From: Rhodocyclaceae bacterium
GTDB lineage: Bacteria > Pseudomonadota > Gammaproteobacteria > Burkholderiales > CAIKXV01
Assembly: GCA_020248265.1 (NCBI GenBank)
Contig: JADCHX010000005.1
Coordinates: forward strand, 162,590 to 226,589
Direction of reading: 5' to 3'
Length of the DNA: 64,000 bases
The notes below the pieces were generated by a model. The model saw nothing but the letters and a program-made list of their open reading frames with translations, did no database searches and was not told the origin of the DNA. This document shows positions 55,578 through 64,000 of this stretch, in pieces (the first letter of the stretch is position 1; every line of letters starts with the position of its first letter). Position numbers and translations under genes: made by a program.

Positions 55578-56111
55578 TTATTTCTTCTTCGTTTCTTTGA
55601 TCACGACGACTTCGTCGGAGTAGCGTACGCCCTTGCCCTTGTAAGGCTCCGGCGGACGGTAGCTGCGCACTTCGGCCGCGACCTGCCCGACCACCTGCTT
55701 GTCGATCCCCTTGATGAGGATCTCGGTCTGCGTCGGGGTGGCAACCGTGATGCCCTTGGGCATCTGATGCACGACGGGATGCGAGAAGCCGAGCGTCAGG
55801 TTGAGCTTGTCGCCCTGCGCTTGTGCGCGATACCCGACGCCGACGAGCTGAAGCTTGCGCTCGAACCCCTTGGTGACGCCGGTCACCATGTTGCTGACCA
55901 GTGCACGCAACGTTCCGGACATGGCAGCGGCCTGGGTGGAACCGTCGAGCACCTTGATCCGAAGCTCGCTGCCCTCCTTCTCCACCGCCACGCCGCCGGT
56001 CACCGCCTGCTGAGCGGTACCCAACGGGCCCTTGATGCTGATCGAGTCAGGGGCGATGGCGACTTCGACGCCAGCGGGCACCGCGACAGGAGACTTACCG
56101 ATTCGAGACAT
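55578..56111 (-). CDS. rplF: 50S ribosomal protein L6
   Basis: The 177-residue, two-domain protein starts [20 protein letters not shown] and has the C-terminal block [19 protein letters not shown]. It sits near the factor-binding site of the 50S subunit. Confidence 0.97.
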   Translation of the reverse strand: MSRIGKSPVAVPAGVEVAIAPDSISIKGPLGTAQQAVTGGVAVEKEGSELRIKVLDGSTQAAAMSGTLRALVSNMVTGVTKGFERKLQLVGVGYRAQAQGDKLNLTLGFSHPVVHQMPKGITVATPTQTEILIKGIDKQVVGQVAAEVRSYRPPEPYKGKGVRYSDEVVVIKETKKK

Positions 56112-56138
56112 TTGCCGACTCCGTCCGATCTATCAGGG

Positions 56139-56534
56139 TCAGTGCACAACGCACAGGACTTCGCCGCCAATACCGTGCTGGCGCGCCTGGCGGTCGGTCA
56201 TCACGCCCTTGGACGTGGACACGATCGCAACCCCGAGGTTGTTCATCACGCGCGGCAGGTCATGCGTGCCGCGGTACACGCGCAGCCCCGGACGGCTCAC
56301 GCGCTCGATCTTCTCGATGACCGGCTCGCCTGCGTAGTAACGCAGCGCGATGTCCAGCACCGGCTTGCCGTCGTTCGGGCGCACCGCAAAGTCGTCGATA
56401 TAGCCTTCGTCCTTCAACACCTTGGCAATCGAAACCTTGAGCTTGCTCGACGGCATCTCAACGGACGTCTTCTCCGCCATCTGCGCGTTGCGAATGCGCG
56501 TCAGCATGTCGGCGATCGGATCACTCATGCTCAT
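56139..56534 (-). CDS. rpsH: 30S ribosomal protein S8
   Basis: At 131 residues, with [20 protein letters not shown] and the C-terminal [19 protein letters not shown], this is S8, a central-domain assembly protein and in E. coli the repressor of the spc operon. A second in-frame ATG two codons in is possible. Confidence 0.97.
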   Translation of the reverse strand: MSMSDPIADMLTRIRNAQMAEKTSVEMPSSKLKVSIAKVLKDEGYIDDFAVRPNDGKPVLDIALRYYAGEPVIEKIERVSRPGLRVYRGTHDLPRVMNNLGVAIVSTSKGVMTDRQARQHGIGGEVLCVVH

Positions 56535-56544
56535 ACGAAAGCTC

Positions 56545-56850
56545 CTACCAGCTTGCCTTGGTCACGCCCGGAACTTCTCCGCGCATGGCGATTTCACGAA
56601 GCTTGTTGCGGCCGAGGCCGAACTTGCTGTACACGCCGCGCGGACGTCCGGTGAGCGAACACCGGTTGCGCACGCGCACCGGCGATGCATCGCGCGGAAG
56701 GCGTTGCAGCTTTTCCCGCGCCGCCATGCGCTCTTCATCGGACAACTGCGGGTCGCGCGCCTGCGCCATCAGTTCCTTGCGCTTGGCCGCGAACTTCGCG
56801 ACCGTCTCGATCCGCTTCTGGTTGCGATTGATGAGGGACTGCTTTGCCAT
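56545..56850 (-). CDS. rpsN: 30S ribosomal protein S14, zinc-independent
   Basis: The 101-residue protein ends with [20 protein letters not shown] and lacks the CxxC zinc pairs of the short form, so it is the long, zinc-free type usual in proteobacteria. Confidence 0.97.
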   Translation of the reverse strand: MAKQSLINRNQKRIETVAKFAAKRKELMAQARDPQLSDEERMAAREKLQRLPRDASPVRVRNRCSLTGRPRGVYSKFGLGRNKLREIAMRGEVPGVTKASW

Positions 56851-56860
56851 CTGTGGGTCC

Positions 56861-57400
56861 TCAGTTCCGGAACGGGAATTGGAAGGCAGCCAGCAGCGCG
56901 CGCCCTTCCTCGTCAGTGCGTGCCGTGGTGGTGATCGTGATGTTCATCCCGCGCACTGCATCGACCTTGTCGTAGTCGATCTCGGGGAAGATGATCTGTT
57001 CACGCACGCCCATGTTGTAGTTGCCGCGCCCGTCGAATGCCTTGCCGGAAATGCCGCGGAAATCGCGGATACGCGGCATCGCGATCGAAACGAGGCGATC
57101 CAGGAATTCATACATGCGCTCACCGCGCAGGGTAACCATGCAACCGATCGGATAGCCCTCGCGGATCTTGAAGCCGGCAATCGACTTGCGCGACTTGGTC
57201 GCGACCGGCTTCTGGCCAGCGATCTTCTGCATGTCGCCGATCGCGTTCTCGAGGACTTTCTTGTCCGCGACGGCTTCGCCCACGCCCATGTTCAGCGTGA
57301 TCTTGAGGATCCGCGGGACCTGCATCTGCGTCTTGTAGCCGAACTTCGCAGTCAGGTCGGGGACTACTTTCTCGCGGTAGTGTTCTTTGAGCCGGGCCAT
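56861..57400 (-). CDS. rplE: 50S ribosomal protein L5
   Basis: The 179-residue protein starts [20 protein letters not shown] and holds [18 protein letters not shown], the L5 block for 5S rRNA binding. The ATG at 57400 gives the same length as E. coli L5; the TTG at 57409 does not improve on it. Confidence 0.97.
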   Translation of the reverse strand: MARLKEHYREKVVPDLTAKFGYKTQMQVPRILKITLNMGVGEAVADKKVLENAIGDMQKIAGQKPVATKSRKSIAGFKIREGYPIGCMVTLRGERMYEFLDRLVSIAMPRIRDFRGISGKAFDGRGNYNMGVREQIIFPEIDYDKVDAVRGMNITITTTARTDEEGRALLAAFQFPFRN

Positions 57401-57462
57401 TTTTCGCAAAACCTCTTCGGGGACGGATCACGGCGGGCGCGGGCGCCCGTGGATCCCGTGGA

Positions 57463-57777
57463 TCAGGCGCTTACCAGTTCGCCGTTGGACTTGTAGAACC
57501 GAACCTTGCGGCCGTCTTCCAGCACGCGGAAACCGACGCGATCCGCCTTCTTGGTCGCGGGATTGAAAACCGCCACATTCGAAGCGTTGATCGGCATTTC
57601 CTTCTCGACGATGCCGCCGGTGGTCCCCTTCATGGGATTCGGCTTCTGGTGCTTCTTGACACGATTGATGCCTTCGACCACGACGTGCTCGGCAAGTACC
57701 TTGAGCACCGTGCCCCGCTTGCCGCGATCGCGGCCCGTTAGCACAATGACGTCGTCGCCTTTCTTGATCTTGTTCAT
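57463..57777 (-). CDS. rplX: 50S ribosomal protein L24
   Basis: The 104-residue protein carries a KOW motif ([20 protein letters not shown]) and [20 protein letters not shown]. It begins 50S assembly. It lies 24 bases after rplN. Confidence 0.97.
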   Translation of the reverse strand: MNKIKKGDDVIVLTGRDRGKRGTVLKVLAEHVVVEGINRVKKHQKPNPMKGTTGGIVEKEMPINASNVAVFNPATKKADRVGFRVLEDGRKVRFYKSNGELVSA

Positions 57778-57801
57778 CGCTGGGTCTCCTGACCGAACGT
57801 C

Positions 57802-58170
57802 CTAGATGACTTCCGGCGCAAGCGAGACGATCTTCATGAATCGCTCGGTGCGCAGTTCGCGGGTGACCGGTCCGAAGATGCGGGTGCCGATCGGCTCCAG
57901 CTTCGCATTCAGCAGCACGGCGGCATTCTTGTCGAAGCGCACGCGCGAACCATCCTGGCGGCGCACGCCATGGGCGGTACGCACGACCACGGCGCTGTAG
58001 ACCTCGCCCTTCTTCACACGCCCACGCGGGGCCGCATCCTTGATGCTGACCTTGATCACGTCGCCGATGCCGGCATAGCGCCGCTTCGAGCCGCCGAGCA
58101 CCTTGATGCACATGACCGACCGTGCACCGGTGTTGTCGGCCACGTCGAGGACCGACTGCATCTGGATCAT
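57802..58170 (-). CDS. rplN: 50S ribosomal protein L14
   Basis: The 122-residue protein starts [20 protein letters not shown] and ends [16 protein letters not shown], complete for L14. An AGGAG lies seven bases before the ATG. It is the first gene of the spc operon and has a long leader with its own promoter. Confidence 0.97.
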   Translation of the reverse strand: MIQMQSVLDVADNTGARSVMCIKVLGGSKRRYAGIGDVIKVSIKDAAPRGRVKKGEVYSAVVVRTAHGVRRQDGSRVRFDKNAAVLLNAKLEPIGTRIFGPVTRELRTERFMKIVSLAPEVI

Positions 58171-58588
58171 CTTCTTCTCCTGTCCGACCGGGCCGCATGG
58201 TGCGGCCGGGGAATCGCCAGGCCTGACCGAACGTTTCCGGGCAGGCCGAATCTGTCTGTCGAAGCGCCGGCACCCTCAGGCACCGCCCCTTCCATGCCGC
58301 TGATCGACCGGATCGACGCGCGGCCGATCCGTGAAACGCGTTCCAACTTTTACCGCGGGCTTCGTCAGCTTGCGCCGACTGCCGCTGCACCGACCGGCTT
58401 TCGCCGGGCCCGTGCACGCCGCCTCACGGTCAGTCTTGGACCCTGCCAACGCAGGGAGTGCCACCCGGCTTCCGAAGCCGGCGCTCGCGCTGATGCGACC
58501 ACCGCCTCCTGTACCGCGGCGCGCGAGATGCCACGCCGCTGCCGGTCCCCGATGCCAGGCAAAGCGCCTGAAATCAGGATAGCCTTAA
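58171..58588 (-). other. long leader of the spc operon, no gene seen
   Basis: Most of the 471-base gap between rpsQ and rplN is a leader of about 410 nt starting near 58582. Short frames in it have no ribosome site or recognisable product. It holds a perfect seven-base hairpin GGCCGCA-TGG-TGCGGCC (58191-58207) about 20 bases before rplN, and GGCCTG can pair with CAGGCC slightly upstream. It may regulate spc expression by structure; the sequence does not show how. Confidence 0.5.
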
Positions 58589-58617
58589 ATTATGCACGTT
58601 AACCGCTTCGATGCCAA
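58589..58617 (-). promoter_or_regulatory. spc operon promoter downstream of rpsQ
   Basis: TTGGCA (58617-58612) and CATAAT (58594-58589) on the minus strand are separated by 17 bases, each matching the consensus at five of six positions. It begins 25 bases past the rpsQ stop, at the S10/spc boundary where E. coli also has a promoter. Confidence 0.7.
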
Positions 58618-58641
58618 GCACTAATTCAGCGGAACCGATGA

Positions 58642-58911
58642 TCAGGCCGTACGCGCCTTCTCGACCAGCCTTGCAACCTTCCACGCCTTGGTCTTCGAAA
58701 TCGGCCGGGTCTCCGCGATCTCGACCAGGTCGCCCTCGGCGATTTCATTGGTCTCGTCGTGGGCGTGATACTTCTTCGAACGGACCATCACCTTGCCGTA
58801 GAGCGGGTGCTTGACCTTGCGCTCGACCAGCACGGTGACCGTCTTGTCCATCTTGTCGCTGACCACGCGGCCCGTGAGGACGCGCGCAGACGACGTTTCG
58901 GCTTCGGTCAT
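58642..58911 (-). CDS. rpsQ: 30S ribosomal protein S17
   Basis: The 89-residue OB-fold protein contains [20 protein letters not shown] and [19 protein letters not shown], diagnostic of S17. It is the last gene of the S10 operon. Confidence 0.97.
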   Translation of the reverse strand: MTEAETSSARVLTGRVVSDKMDKTVTVLVERKVKHPLYGKVMVRSKKYHAHDETNEIAEGDLVEIAETRPISKTKAWKVARLVEKARTA

Positions 58912-58934
58912 GGGGACTGTCCCTGGAATTGGTT

Positions 58935-59156
58935 TCAGGCCTTGCCGGACGGCGTGGCAGCCGGCGCGGCGTTGGCGAGTTCAGTTGCGATGGTGCGCAC
59001 GCGGGCGATGTCCCGCTTCACCTTGCGCAGCTCGCTCGTCTTGCCCAGTTGCTGGGTTGCGTGCTGCATGCGAAGCCCGAACTGGGCACGCAACAGGCTC
59101 TTCACCTCGTCGCCCAGTTCAGCCTGCGTACGTTCACGGAGTTCCTTGGATTTCAT
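58935..59156 (-). CDS. rpmC: 50S ribosomal protein L29
   Basis: The 73-residue protein starts [20 protein letters not shown] and has a short Ala-rich C-terminal tail. The start at 59156 abuts rplP; longer frames read out of phase through it. Confidence 0.95.
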   Translation of the reverse strand: MKSKELRERTQAELGDEVKSLLRAQFGLRMQHATQQLGKTSELRKVKRDIARVRTIATELANAAPAATPSGKA

Positions 59157-59157
59157 C

Positions 59158-59574
59158 TCAACCTCCCACCTGGCGTGCGACGAAGGCAGTGCGCAGCGGC
59201 AACTTGGCCGATGCCAGACGGAACGCCTCGCGGGCCAGCGTCTCGTCGACCCCGTCCATCTCGTACAGCATCTTTCCGGGCTGGATCTCGGCGACGTAGT
59301 ACTCGGGGTTACCCTTGCCGTTACCCATCCGCACCTCGGCGGGTTTCTGCGAGATCGGCTTGTCCGGGAAGATCCGGATCCAGATACGGCCACCGCGCTT
59401 GATGTGGCGCGTCATCGCGCGGCGGGCGGCTTCGATCTGGCGGGCCGTCAGACGTCCACGATCCAGAGCCTTCAGGCCGAACTCGCCGAAGCTCACCTTG
59501 TTGCCACGGGTGGCGATGCCACGATTGCGGCCCTTCTGCTCTTTACGGTATTTTCTTCTAGCTGGCTGCAGCAT
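59158..59574 (-). CDS. rplP: 50S ribosomal protein L16
   Basis: The 138-residue protein begins [20 protein letters not shown] and has [20 protein letters not shown] and [20 protein letters not shown], typical of L16 near the A-site tRNA. Its start overlaps the rpsC end by 17 bases. Confidence 0.97.
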   Translation of the reverse strand: MLQPARRKYRKEQKGRNRGIATRGNKVSFGEFGLKALDRGRLTARQIEAARRAMTRHIKRGGRIWIRIFPDKPISQKPAEVRMGNGKGNPEYYVAEIQPGKMLYEMDGVDETLAREAFRLASAKLPLRTAFVARQVGG

Positions 59575-60283
59575 TTCTCACTCCGGACTTGCGCGGCTTG
59601 CGTTCCGGCTCGACCGCGGGCGCCGGTGCAACTTCCGGCGCCACTTCGTTCTTGCCAAGGACATCGCCCTTGTAGACCCAGACCTTGATGCCGATGACAC
59701 CATAGGTCGTCTTGGCTTCCGACACGCCGTACTCGATGTTGGCGCGCAGCGTGTGCAGCGGAACACGACCCTCGCGATACCATTCGCGACGGGCGATCTC
59801 GATGCCGTTCAGGCGACCCGAGCTCATGATCTTGATGCCCTGGGCGCCCAGCCGCATCGCGTTCTGCATCGCGCGTTTCATCGCGCGGCGGAACATGATG
59901 CGCTTCTCGAGCTGGGAGGAGATCGAGTCGGCGATCAGTTGCGCGTCGAGTTCCGGCTTGCGGATCTCTTCGATGTTCACATGGACGTTCTGCACGCCCA
60001 TGAACTTGCGCAACGCGCTGCGCAGCGCCTCGATGTCCTCACCCTTCTTGCCGATGACCACGCCCGGGCGCGCGCTGAAGATGGTGATCTTCGCATCGCG
60101 CGCGGGACGCTCGATCAGGACGCGGCCTACCGCAGCGTGTGCGAGCTTCTGCTTGAGGAAGTCGCGAACCTTGATGTCTTCCGCCAGCATCCCGGCGAAA
60201 TTCTTGTGATTGGCATACCAGCGCGAAGTCCAGTTGCGCTGGACTGCGAGCCGAAAGCCGATCGGATGGATCTTCTGTCCCAT
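59558..60283 (-). CDS. rpsC: 30S ribosomal protein S3
   Basis: The 241-residue protein starts [20 protein letters not shown], has a KH domain ([20 protein letters not shown]) and a C-terminal S3 domain, with a Pro/Glu/Arg tail longer than the E. coli one. It lies at the mRNA entry site. Confidence 0.97.
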   Translation of the reverse strand: MGQKIHPIGFRLAVQRNWTSRWYANHKNFAGMLAEDIKVRDFLKQKLAHAAVGRVLIERPARDAKITIFSARPGVVIGKKGEDIEALRSALRKFMGVQNVHVNIEEIRKPELDAQLIADSISSQLEKRIMFRRAMKRAMQNAMRLGAQGIKIMSSGRLNGIEIARREWYREGRVPLHTLRANIEYGVSEAKTTYGVIGIKVWVYKGDVLGKNEVAPEVAPAPAVEPERKPRKSGVRNAAAS

Positions 60284-60330
60284 ATGTGCCCTCTTTGCCC
60301 CGTCTGTCGTTCAGTCCATGGAAGCGGCGG

Positions 60331-60666
60331 CTACTTGCCGTCGCCCACTGCCAGATAGACGTGGCAGGTCGGTTTGGTGATGCTGGACGCACGCCCCTTG
60401 GCGCGCGGCATGAAACGCTTGAGGCTGGTGCCACGCTCGACGTGGATCAGCGTGACCTTCAACTCGTCGATGTCTGCCGCATCGTTGTGCTCGGCGTTTG
60501 CGATCGCCGACTCGAGCACCTTCTTGATGATGACAGCGCCACGCTTCGGGCTGAACGTGAGCAGGTTGAGCGCACGCTCGACCGGCAGGCCGCGAATCTG
60601 GTCTGCAACCAGGCGACCCTTCTGTGCCGAGAGGCGTACACCACGCAATGTGGCCTTGGTCTGCAT
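60331..60666 (-). CDS. rplV: 50S ribosomal protein L22
   Basis: The 111-residue protein has [20 protein letters not shown] and ends with [19 protein letters not shown], the L22 pattern including the end of the tunnel loop. A GGAG lies seven bases before the ATG at 60666. Confidence 0.96.
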   Translation of the reverse strand: MQTKATLRGVRLSAQKGRLVADQIRGLPVERALNLLTFSPKRGAVIIKKVLESAIANAEHNDAADIDELKVTLIHVERGTSLKRFMPRAKGRASSITKPTCHVYLAVGDGK

Positions 60667-60677
60667 GAGTATGCTCC

Positions 60678-60965
60678 TTACCTGCCCGGGCCCTTGGCGG
60701 CCTTGCGGTCGCCAGAGTGCCCCTTGAACGTGCGCGTATGCGCGAACTCGCCCAGCTTGTGCCCGACCATGTTCTCGGAAACGAACACCGGGATATGCTG
60801 GCGCCCGTTGTGCACCGCGATCGTCAACCCGACGAAATCCGGGAGGATCGTGGAACGCCGCGACCAGGTCTTGATGGGACGCTTGTCGTTGTTCGAACGC
60901 GCTTTTTCCACCTTGCCGAACAGGTGATGATCGACGAAGGGGCCTTTCTTTACTGAACGTGCCAT
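60678..60965 (-). CDS. rpsS: 30S ribosomal protein S19
   Basis: The 95-residue protein starts [20 protein letters not shown] and has [20 protein letters not shown], complete for S19 in the 30S head. Confidence 0.97.
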   Translation of the reverse strand: MARSVKKGPFVDHHLFGKVEKARSNNDKRPIKTWSRRSTILPDFVGLTIAVHNGRQHIPVFVSENMVGHKLGEFAHTRTFKGHSGDRKAAKGPGR

Positions 60966-60971
60966 CTCGTT

Positions 60972-61802
60972 TTACCCCTTGGTCGAGTTGCGCCGCCGCA
61001 CGATCATGCTGCTCGTGCGCTTGTTCTTGCGGGTCTTGTAGCCCTTGGTCAGCTGACCCCACGGGCTCACCGGGTGACGGCCGGCGGCCGTCTTGCCCTC
61101 GCCGCCACCGTGCGGGTGATCGACCGGGTTCATCGCCACGCCGCGTACCGTCGGGCGCACGCCGCGCCAGCGCATGGCACCCGCCTTGCCGATCGAGCGC
61201 AGGTTGTGCTCGGCATTGCCGACCTCACCGATGGTGGCTCGACAATCGACGTGCACCTTGCGGATCTCGCCGGAACGCAGCCGCAGCTGGGCGTAGCTGC
61301 TTTCGCGCGCCAGCAACTGGACCGAGGCGCCTGCCGAACGCGCCATCTGCGCACCCTTGCCAGGCTGCATCTCGATGCAGTGGATCGTCGTTCCAACCGG
61401 GATGTTGCGGATCGGCAGGGTGTTGCCAGCCTTGATCGGCGCCTCAGAACCGCTCACCAGCTTCGCCCCGACCGCCACGCCGTTCGGCGCAATGATGTAG
61501 CGACGCTCGCCGTCGGCGTAGCACAGCAGCGCGATGTTCGCGCTGCGGTTCGGGTCGTACTCGAGCCGCTCGACCTTCGCCTCGATGCCGTCCTTGTTGC
61601 GCTTGAAATCGATCACGCGGTAGTGGTGTTTGTGCCCACCGCCCTTGTGCCGGGTGGTGATGTGGCCCTTGCTGTTGCGGCCGGCGTTCTGGATCTGCTT
61701 CTCGAGCAGGGGCGCGAAAGGCTCGCCCTTGTGCAACTCGGGATTGACGACCTTGACGACGGCGCGTCGGCCGGCGGATGTGGGTTTTACCTTGACCAGC
61801 AT
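60972..61802 (-). CDS. rplB: 50S ribosomal protein L2
   Basis: The 276-residue protein has the peptidyl-transferase-centre block [20 protein letters not shown] with its conserved His, and the start [20 protein letters not shown]. The ATG at 61802 lies one base after rplW. Confidence 0.97.
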   Translation of the reverse strand: MLVKVKPTSAGRRAVVKVVNPELHKGEPFAPLLEKQIQNAGRNSKGHITTRHKGGGHKHHYRVIDFKRNKDGIEAKVERLEYDPNRSANIALLCYADGERRYIIAPNGVAVGAKLVSGSEAPIKAGNTLPIRNIPVGTTIHCIEMQPGKGAQMARSAGASVQLLARESSYAQLRLRSGEIRKVHVDCRATIGEVGNAEHNLRSIGKAGAMRWRGVRPTVRGVAMNPVDHPHGGGEGKTAAGRHPVSPWGQLTKGYKTRKNKRTSSMIVRRRNSTKG

Positions 61803-61803
61803 T

Positions 61804-62136
61804 TCAGCGCGCCTCCAGGCCAGCAAACACGATTTCCTGGCCTTCCTTGATCTGCACGTAGGCCTTCTTCCAGCTCCGACGACGACCGACGAAGCGGCCG
61901 AAGCGCTTCTCCTTGCCGTCGTAGTTCAGGGTACGCACCGATACGACTTCGATCTTCTTGTCCTTGGTGCTGAACATCATCTCGACTGCGGCCTTGATTT
62001 CCGGCTTGGTCGCGTTCTTCACCACTTCGAACACGATCTGGTTGTGCTTGTCGGCAACCATCGTGCTCTTCTCCGACACCAGCGGCGCCAGGAGGATCTG
62101 CATCAACCGCTCTTCGCGGGTAGCGGGAAGGCTCAC
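61804..62136 (-). CDS. rplW: 50S ribosomal protein L23
   Basis: The 110-residue protein is best started at a GTG (62136) overlapping the rplD stop as GTGA, giving [20 protein letters not shown], like other betaproteobacterial L23 proteins. An ATG at 62103 would cut 11 residues. It is the docking site for chaperones at the tunnel exit. Confidence 0.93.
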   Translation of the reverse strand: MSLPATREERLMQILLAPLVSEKSTMVADKHNQIVFEVVKNATKPEIKAAVEMMFSTKDKKIEVVSVRTLNYDGKEKRFGRFVGRRRSWKKAYVQIKEGQEIVFAGLEAR

Positions 62137-62753
62137 TTGAGGATCTCCTCGAGGCGGGCAATTGCGTTCCGGGTGAAGAGCACCTTGTCGAACTGCAACA
62201 GCGAAAGCGGGTCGGTCTGCTCGACGCGCAACACACCCACATACGAAAGGTTGCGCGAGGACAGGAACAGGTTCTCGTCGAGCTGGTCGGTCACGATCAG
62301 CACGTCGTCGAAGCCCATGCCCTTGACCTTGTCGGCCAGCATCTTGGTCTTCGGCGAGTCGACGGTGAACGCGTCGACCACGCACAGGCGGTCTTCACGT
62401 GCGAGCTGCGAGAGGATCGCAGCCACGCCGGCGCGGTACATCTTGCGGTTCACCTTCTGGGTGAAGTTCTCGTCGGTCTGCGATGCGAACACCTTGCCGC
62501 CGCCACGCCACAGCGGGCTGGAGGCACGGCCTGCACGCGCACGGCCAGTACCTTTCTGGCGCCACGGCTTCTTGGTGCTCTTGTTGACCTGACTGCGTTC
62601 TTTCTGGGCACGGGTACCCTGGCGCGCGTTGGCCTGGTAGGCCACCACAACCTGGTGTACCAGTGCCTCGTTGAACTCGCGCGCGAACAGCTGGTCGCTG
62701 GCCGCCAGCGTCGAGCTCGAATTACCCTGCGAATCGATGAGTTTCAGTTCCAT
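62133..62753 (-). CDS. rplD: 50S ribosomal protein L4
   Basis: The 206-residue protein contains [20 protein letters not shown] and [20 protein letters not shown], the extended tunnel loop of L4. In E. coli L4 represses the S10 operon. Its start overlaps the rplC stop by one base. Confidence 0.97.
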   Translation of the reverse strand: MELKLIDSQGNSSSTLAASDQLFAREFNEALVHQVVVAYQANARQGTRAQKERSQVNKSTKKPWRQKGTGRARAGRASSPLWRGGGKVFASQTDENFTQKVNRKMYRAGVAAILSQLAREDRLCVVDAFTVDSPKTKMLADKVKGMGFDDVLIVTDQLDENLFLSSRNLSYVGVLRVEQTDPLSLLQFDKVLFTRNAIARLEEILK

Positions 62754-63397
62754 CAGGCACCTGCCTTGACCGCGGCGCGGACGATCAGATGGCCACCCTT
62801 GGCACCGGGGACGGCACCCTTGAGCAGCAGCAGCTTGCGCTCGGCGTCGATGCGCACGATCTCGAGGTTCTGCACCGTACGGCGGACATCGCCGAGGTGG
62901 CCGGCCATCCGCTTGCCGGGGAACACACGACCCGGATCCTGGTTCTGGCCGATCGAACCCGGGCTGTTGTGCGAAACCGAGTTGCCGTGGCTGGCACGGT
63001 TCGACGAGAAGTGATGGCGCTTGATCGCGCCGGCAAAACCCTTGCCGTGCGTCGTGCCTGACACGTCGACGAGCTGGCCGACCTTGAACAGATCGACGTC
63101 GATCACGGAACCGGGCTTGATATCGTCGGCGACCGGCGCTGCCAGGCGGAACTCTTTCAGCGCGGTCCCGGCCTGCACGCCGGCCTTCGCGAAATGGCCG
63201 GCAGCCGGCTTGATCACACGGCTGGCGCGGCGCGAGCCGAAGGCAACCTGCACCGCCGAGTAGCCGTCGTTCTCGACCGACTTCACCTGCGCGACACGGT
63301 TGTTGGAAACATCGACCACCGTGACGGGCACAGAATCTCCGTCATCGGTGAAGATGCGAGTCATGCCGACCTTGCGGCCGACGAGTCCGATGCTCAT
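62753..63397 (-). CDS. rplC: 50S ribosomal protein L3
   Basis: The 214-residue protein starts [20 protein letters not shown] and has [20 protein letters not shown] and [20 protein letters not shown], typical of L3. The start at 63397 follows GGAG; the longer frame from 63466 is intergenic. Confidence 0.97.
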   Translation of the reverse strand: MSIGLVGRKVGMTRIFTDDGDSVPVTVVDVSNNRVAQVKSVENDGYSAVQVAFGSRRASRVIKPAAGHFAKAGVQAGTALKEFRLAAPVADDIKPGSVIDVDLFKVGQLVDVSGTTHGKGFAGAIKRHHFSSNRASHGNSVSHNSPGSIGQNQDPGRVFPGKRMAGHLGDVRRTVQNLEIVRIDAERKLLLLKGAVPGAKGGHLIVRAAVKAGA

Positions 63398-63490
63398 CTT
63401 GTTTCTCCGTATGCCGGTTACGATTGACCAGCGAAGGTTTGGTGTAGCTGCTACCGGTGCCACCATTGCTGCAACTGCGGTGCCGCTGCT

Positions 63491-63510
63491 CGGTCCGCCA
63501 GAGCGGACCG
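63491..63510 (-). other. hairpin between rpsJ and rplC
   Basis: CGGTCCGC-CAGA-GCGGACCG can form a perfect eight-base stem just past the rpsJ stop, in a 121-base spacer. No T-run follows, so it is more likely an mRNA processing or pausing site than an intrinsic terminator. Confidence 0.5.
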
Positions 63511-63518
63511 TCCTGCAA

Positions 63519-63827
63519 TCAGAGCTTGATTTCGACGTCCACGCCAGCCGGAAGATCCAGCTTCATCAGCGCGTCGACCGTCTTGTCGGTCGGGTCGATG
63601 ATGTCCATCAGGCGCAGGTGGGTACGGATCTCGAACTGGTCGCGCGAGGTCTTGTTGACATGCGGCGAACGCAGTACGTCAAAGCGCTCGATGCGGGTGG
63701 GCAGTGGCACCGGGCCCTTGACCACCGCGCCGGTGCGCTTGGCGGTGTCCACGATCTCGATTGCCGACTGGTCGATCAGCCGGTAGTCGAACGCCTTGAG
63801 GCGGATCCTGATTTTCTGATTTGACAT
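63519..63827 (-). CDS. rpsJ: 30S ribosomal protein S10
   Basis: The 102-residue protein begins [20 protein letters not shown] and contains [23 protein letters not shown] sequence ([20 protein letters not shown]). S10 is also the NusE antitermination factor. It follows tuf by 19 bases with no visible promoter between them. Confidence 0.97.
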   Translation of the reverse strand: MSNQKIRIRLKAFDYRLIDQSAIEIVDTAKRTGAVVKGPVPLPTRIERFDVLRSPHVNKTSRDQFEIRTHLRLMDIIDPTDKTVDALMKLDLPAGVDVEIKL

Positions 63828-63846
63828 TTCTCGCCTGCTCGAAGTC

Positions 63847-64000
63847 TTACGCGATCACTTTGGCGACGACACCCGCGCCAACGGTCTTGCCACCTTCGCG
63901 GATCGCGAAGCGCAGCCCCTCTTCCATCGCGATCGGCTGGATCAGCGTGACCGTGATCGAAATGTTGTCCCCCGGCATCACCATCTCGGTGCCTTCCGGC
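63847..64000 (-). CDS. tuf: elongation factor Tu, C-terminal part (cut by window edge)
   Basis: The last 50 residues of EF-Tu are present, from [20 protein letters not shown] to the end, with [19 protein letters not shown] of domain 3 and the TAA stop. The rest lies outside the window. EF-Tu brings aminoacyl-tRNA to the ribosome. The gene is directly upstream of rpsJ in the str/S10 order. Confidence 0.95.
   Translation of the reverse strand, partial: PEGTEMVMPGDNISITVTLIQPIAMEEGLRFAIREGGKTVGAGVVAKVIA

Noticed and set aside
58276..58562. Small genes in the spc leader (62 and 65 codons on the minus strand)
   Set aside because: No ribosome site, composition like random GC-rich sequence, and both lie inside the predicted leader.

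Overview
The window is high-GC, tightly packed DNA from a betaproteobacterium, most likely of the order Burkholderiales and close to Alcaligenaceae/Burkholderiaceae. Four things point there: the order uvrA / MFS transporter / ssb next to the rplQ end of the ribosomal cluster, the 37-residue zinc-type L36, the zinc-free 101-residue S14, and the large set of Bug-type (TctC family) periplasmic binding proteins. No tRNA, rRNA, prophage, insertion sequence or CRISPR array was seen.

Bases 1-44,000 are an accessory catabolic region. It holds twelve TctC/Bug solute receptors but no TctA or TctB membrane subunit, each lying beside enzymes of organic-acid or aromatic-acid metabolism. In order: a UbiD decarboxylase divergent from a Bug / AMP-ligase / VOC-protein operon that ends in the 5' relic of a quinone-reductase gene; a deacetylase and serine-hydrolase pair; further Bug genes with a cupin, MmgE/PrpD and PrpF-like proteins; an operon of AhpD-like protein, 2-hydroxyacid dehydrogenase, Bug and class II aldolase; and a LigI-like amidohydrolase. 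At 19,180-30,493 follows a ten-gene minus-strand run: coxG-like, FAD, 2Fe-2S and Mo subunits, Bug, Bug, then FAD, 2Fe-2S and Mo subunits again, and Bug. Several of its genes overlap by four bases, so it is probably one operon carrying two complete molybdenum hydroxylases and three receptors. It is the most unusual assembly in the window.

Next come a pyrimidine operon (pyrK-like, class 1B pyrD-like, pyrC), an XRE regulator divergent from a Bug gene, a divergent pair of UbiD decarboxylases with a Bug gene, a repeat element beside a relic that looks like the tail of a TRAP permease gene, a lytic transglycosylase, a DUF2721 membrane protein and an orphan ABC-type binding protein. The housekeeping part starts with MFS-ssb-Bug and the divergent uvrA, whose product has a short N-terminal pentapeptide repeat.

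From 48,909 to the end, all on the minus strand, lies the S10-spc-alpha superoperon, read from tuf (cut by the window edge) through rpsJ to rplQ in the canonical order. Strong sigma70-type promoters can be read between rpsQ and rplN (the S10/spc boundary, with a leader of about 410 nt) and just upstream of rpsM (the alpha operon). Uptake and catabolism genes probably work as sets in which a Bug protein captures a carboxylate and the neighbouring decarboxylase, ligase, hydroxylase or aldolase processes it; the substrates cannot be read from the sequence.
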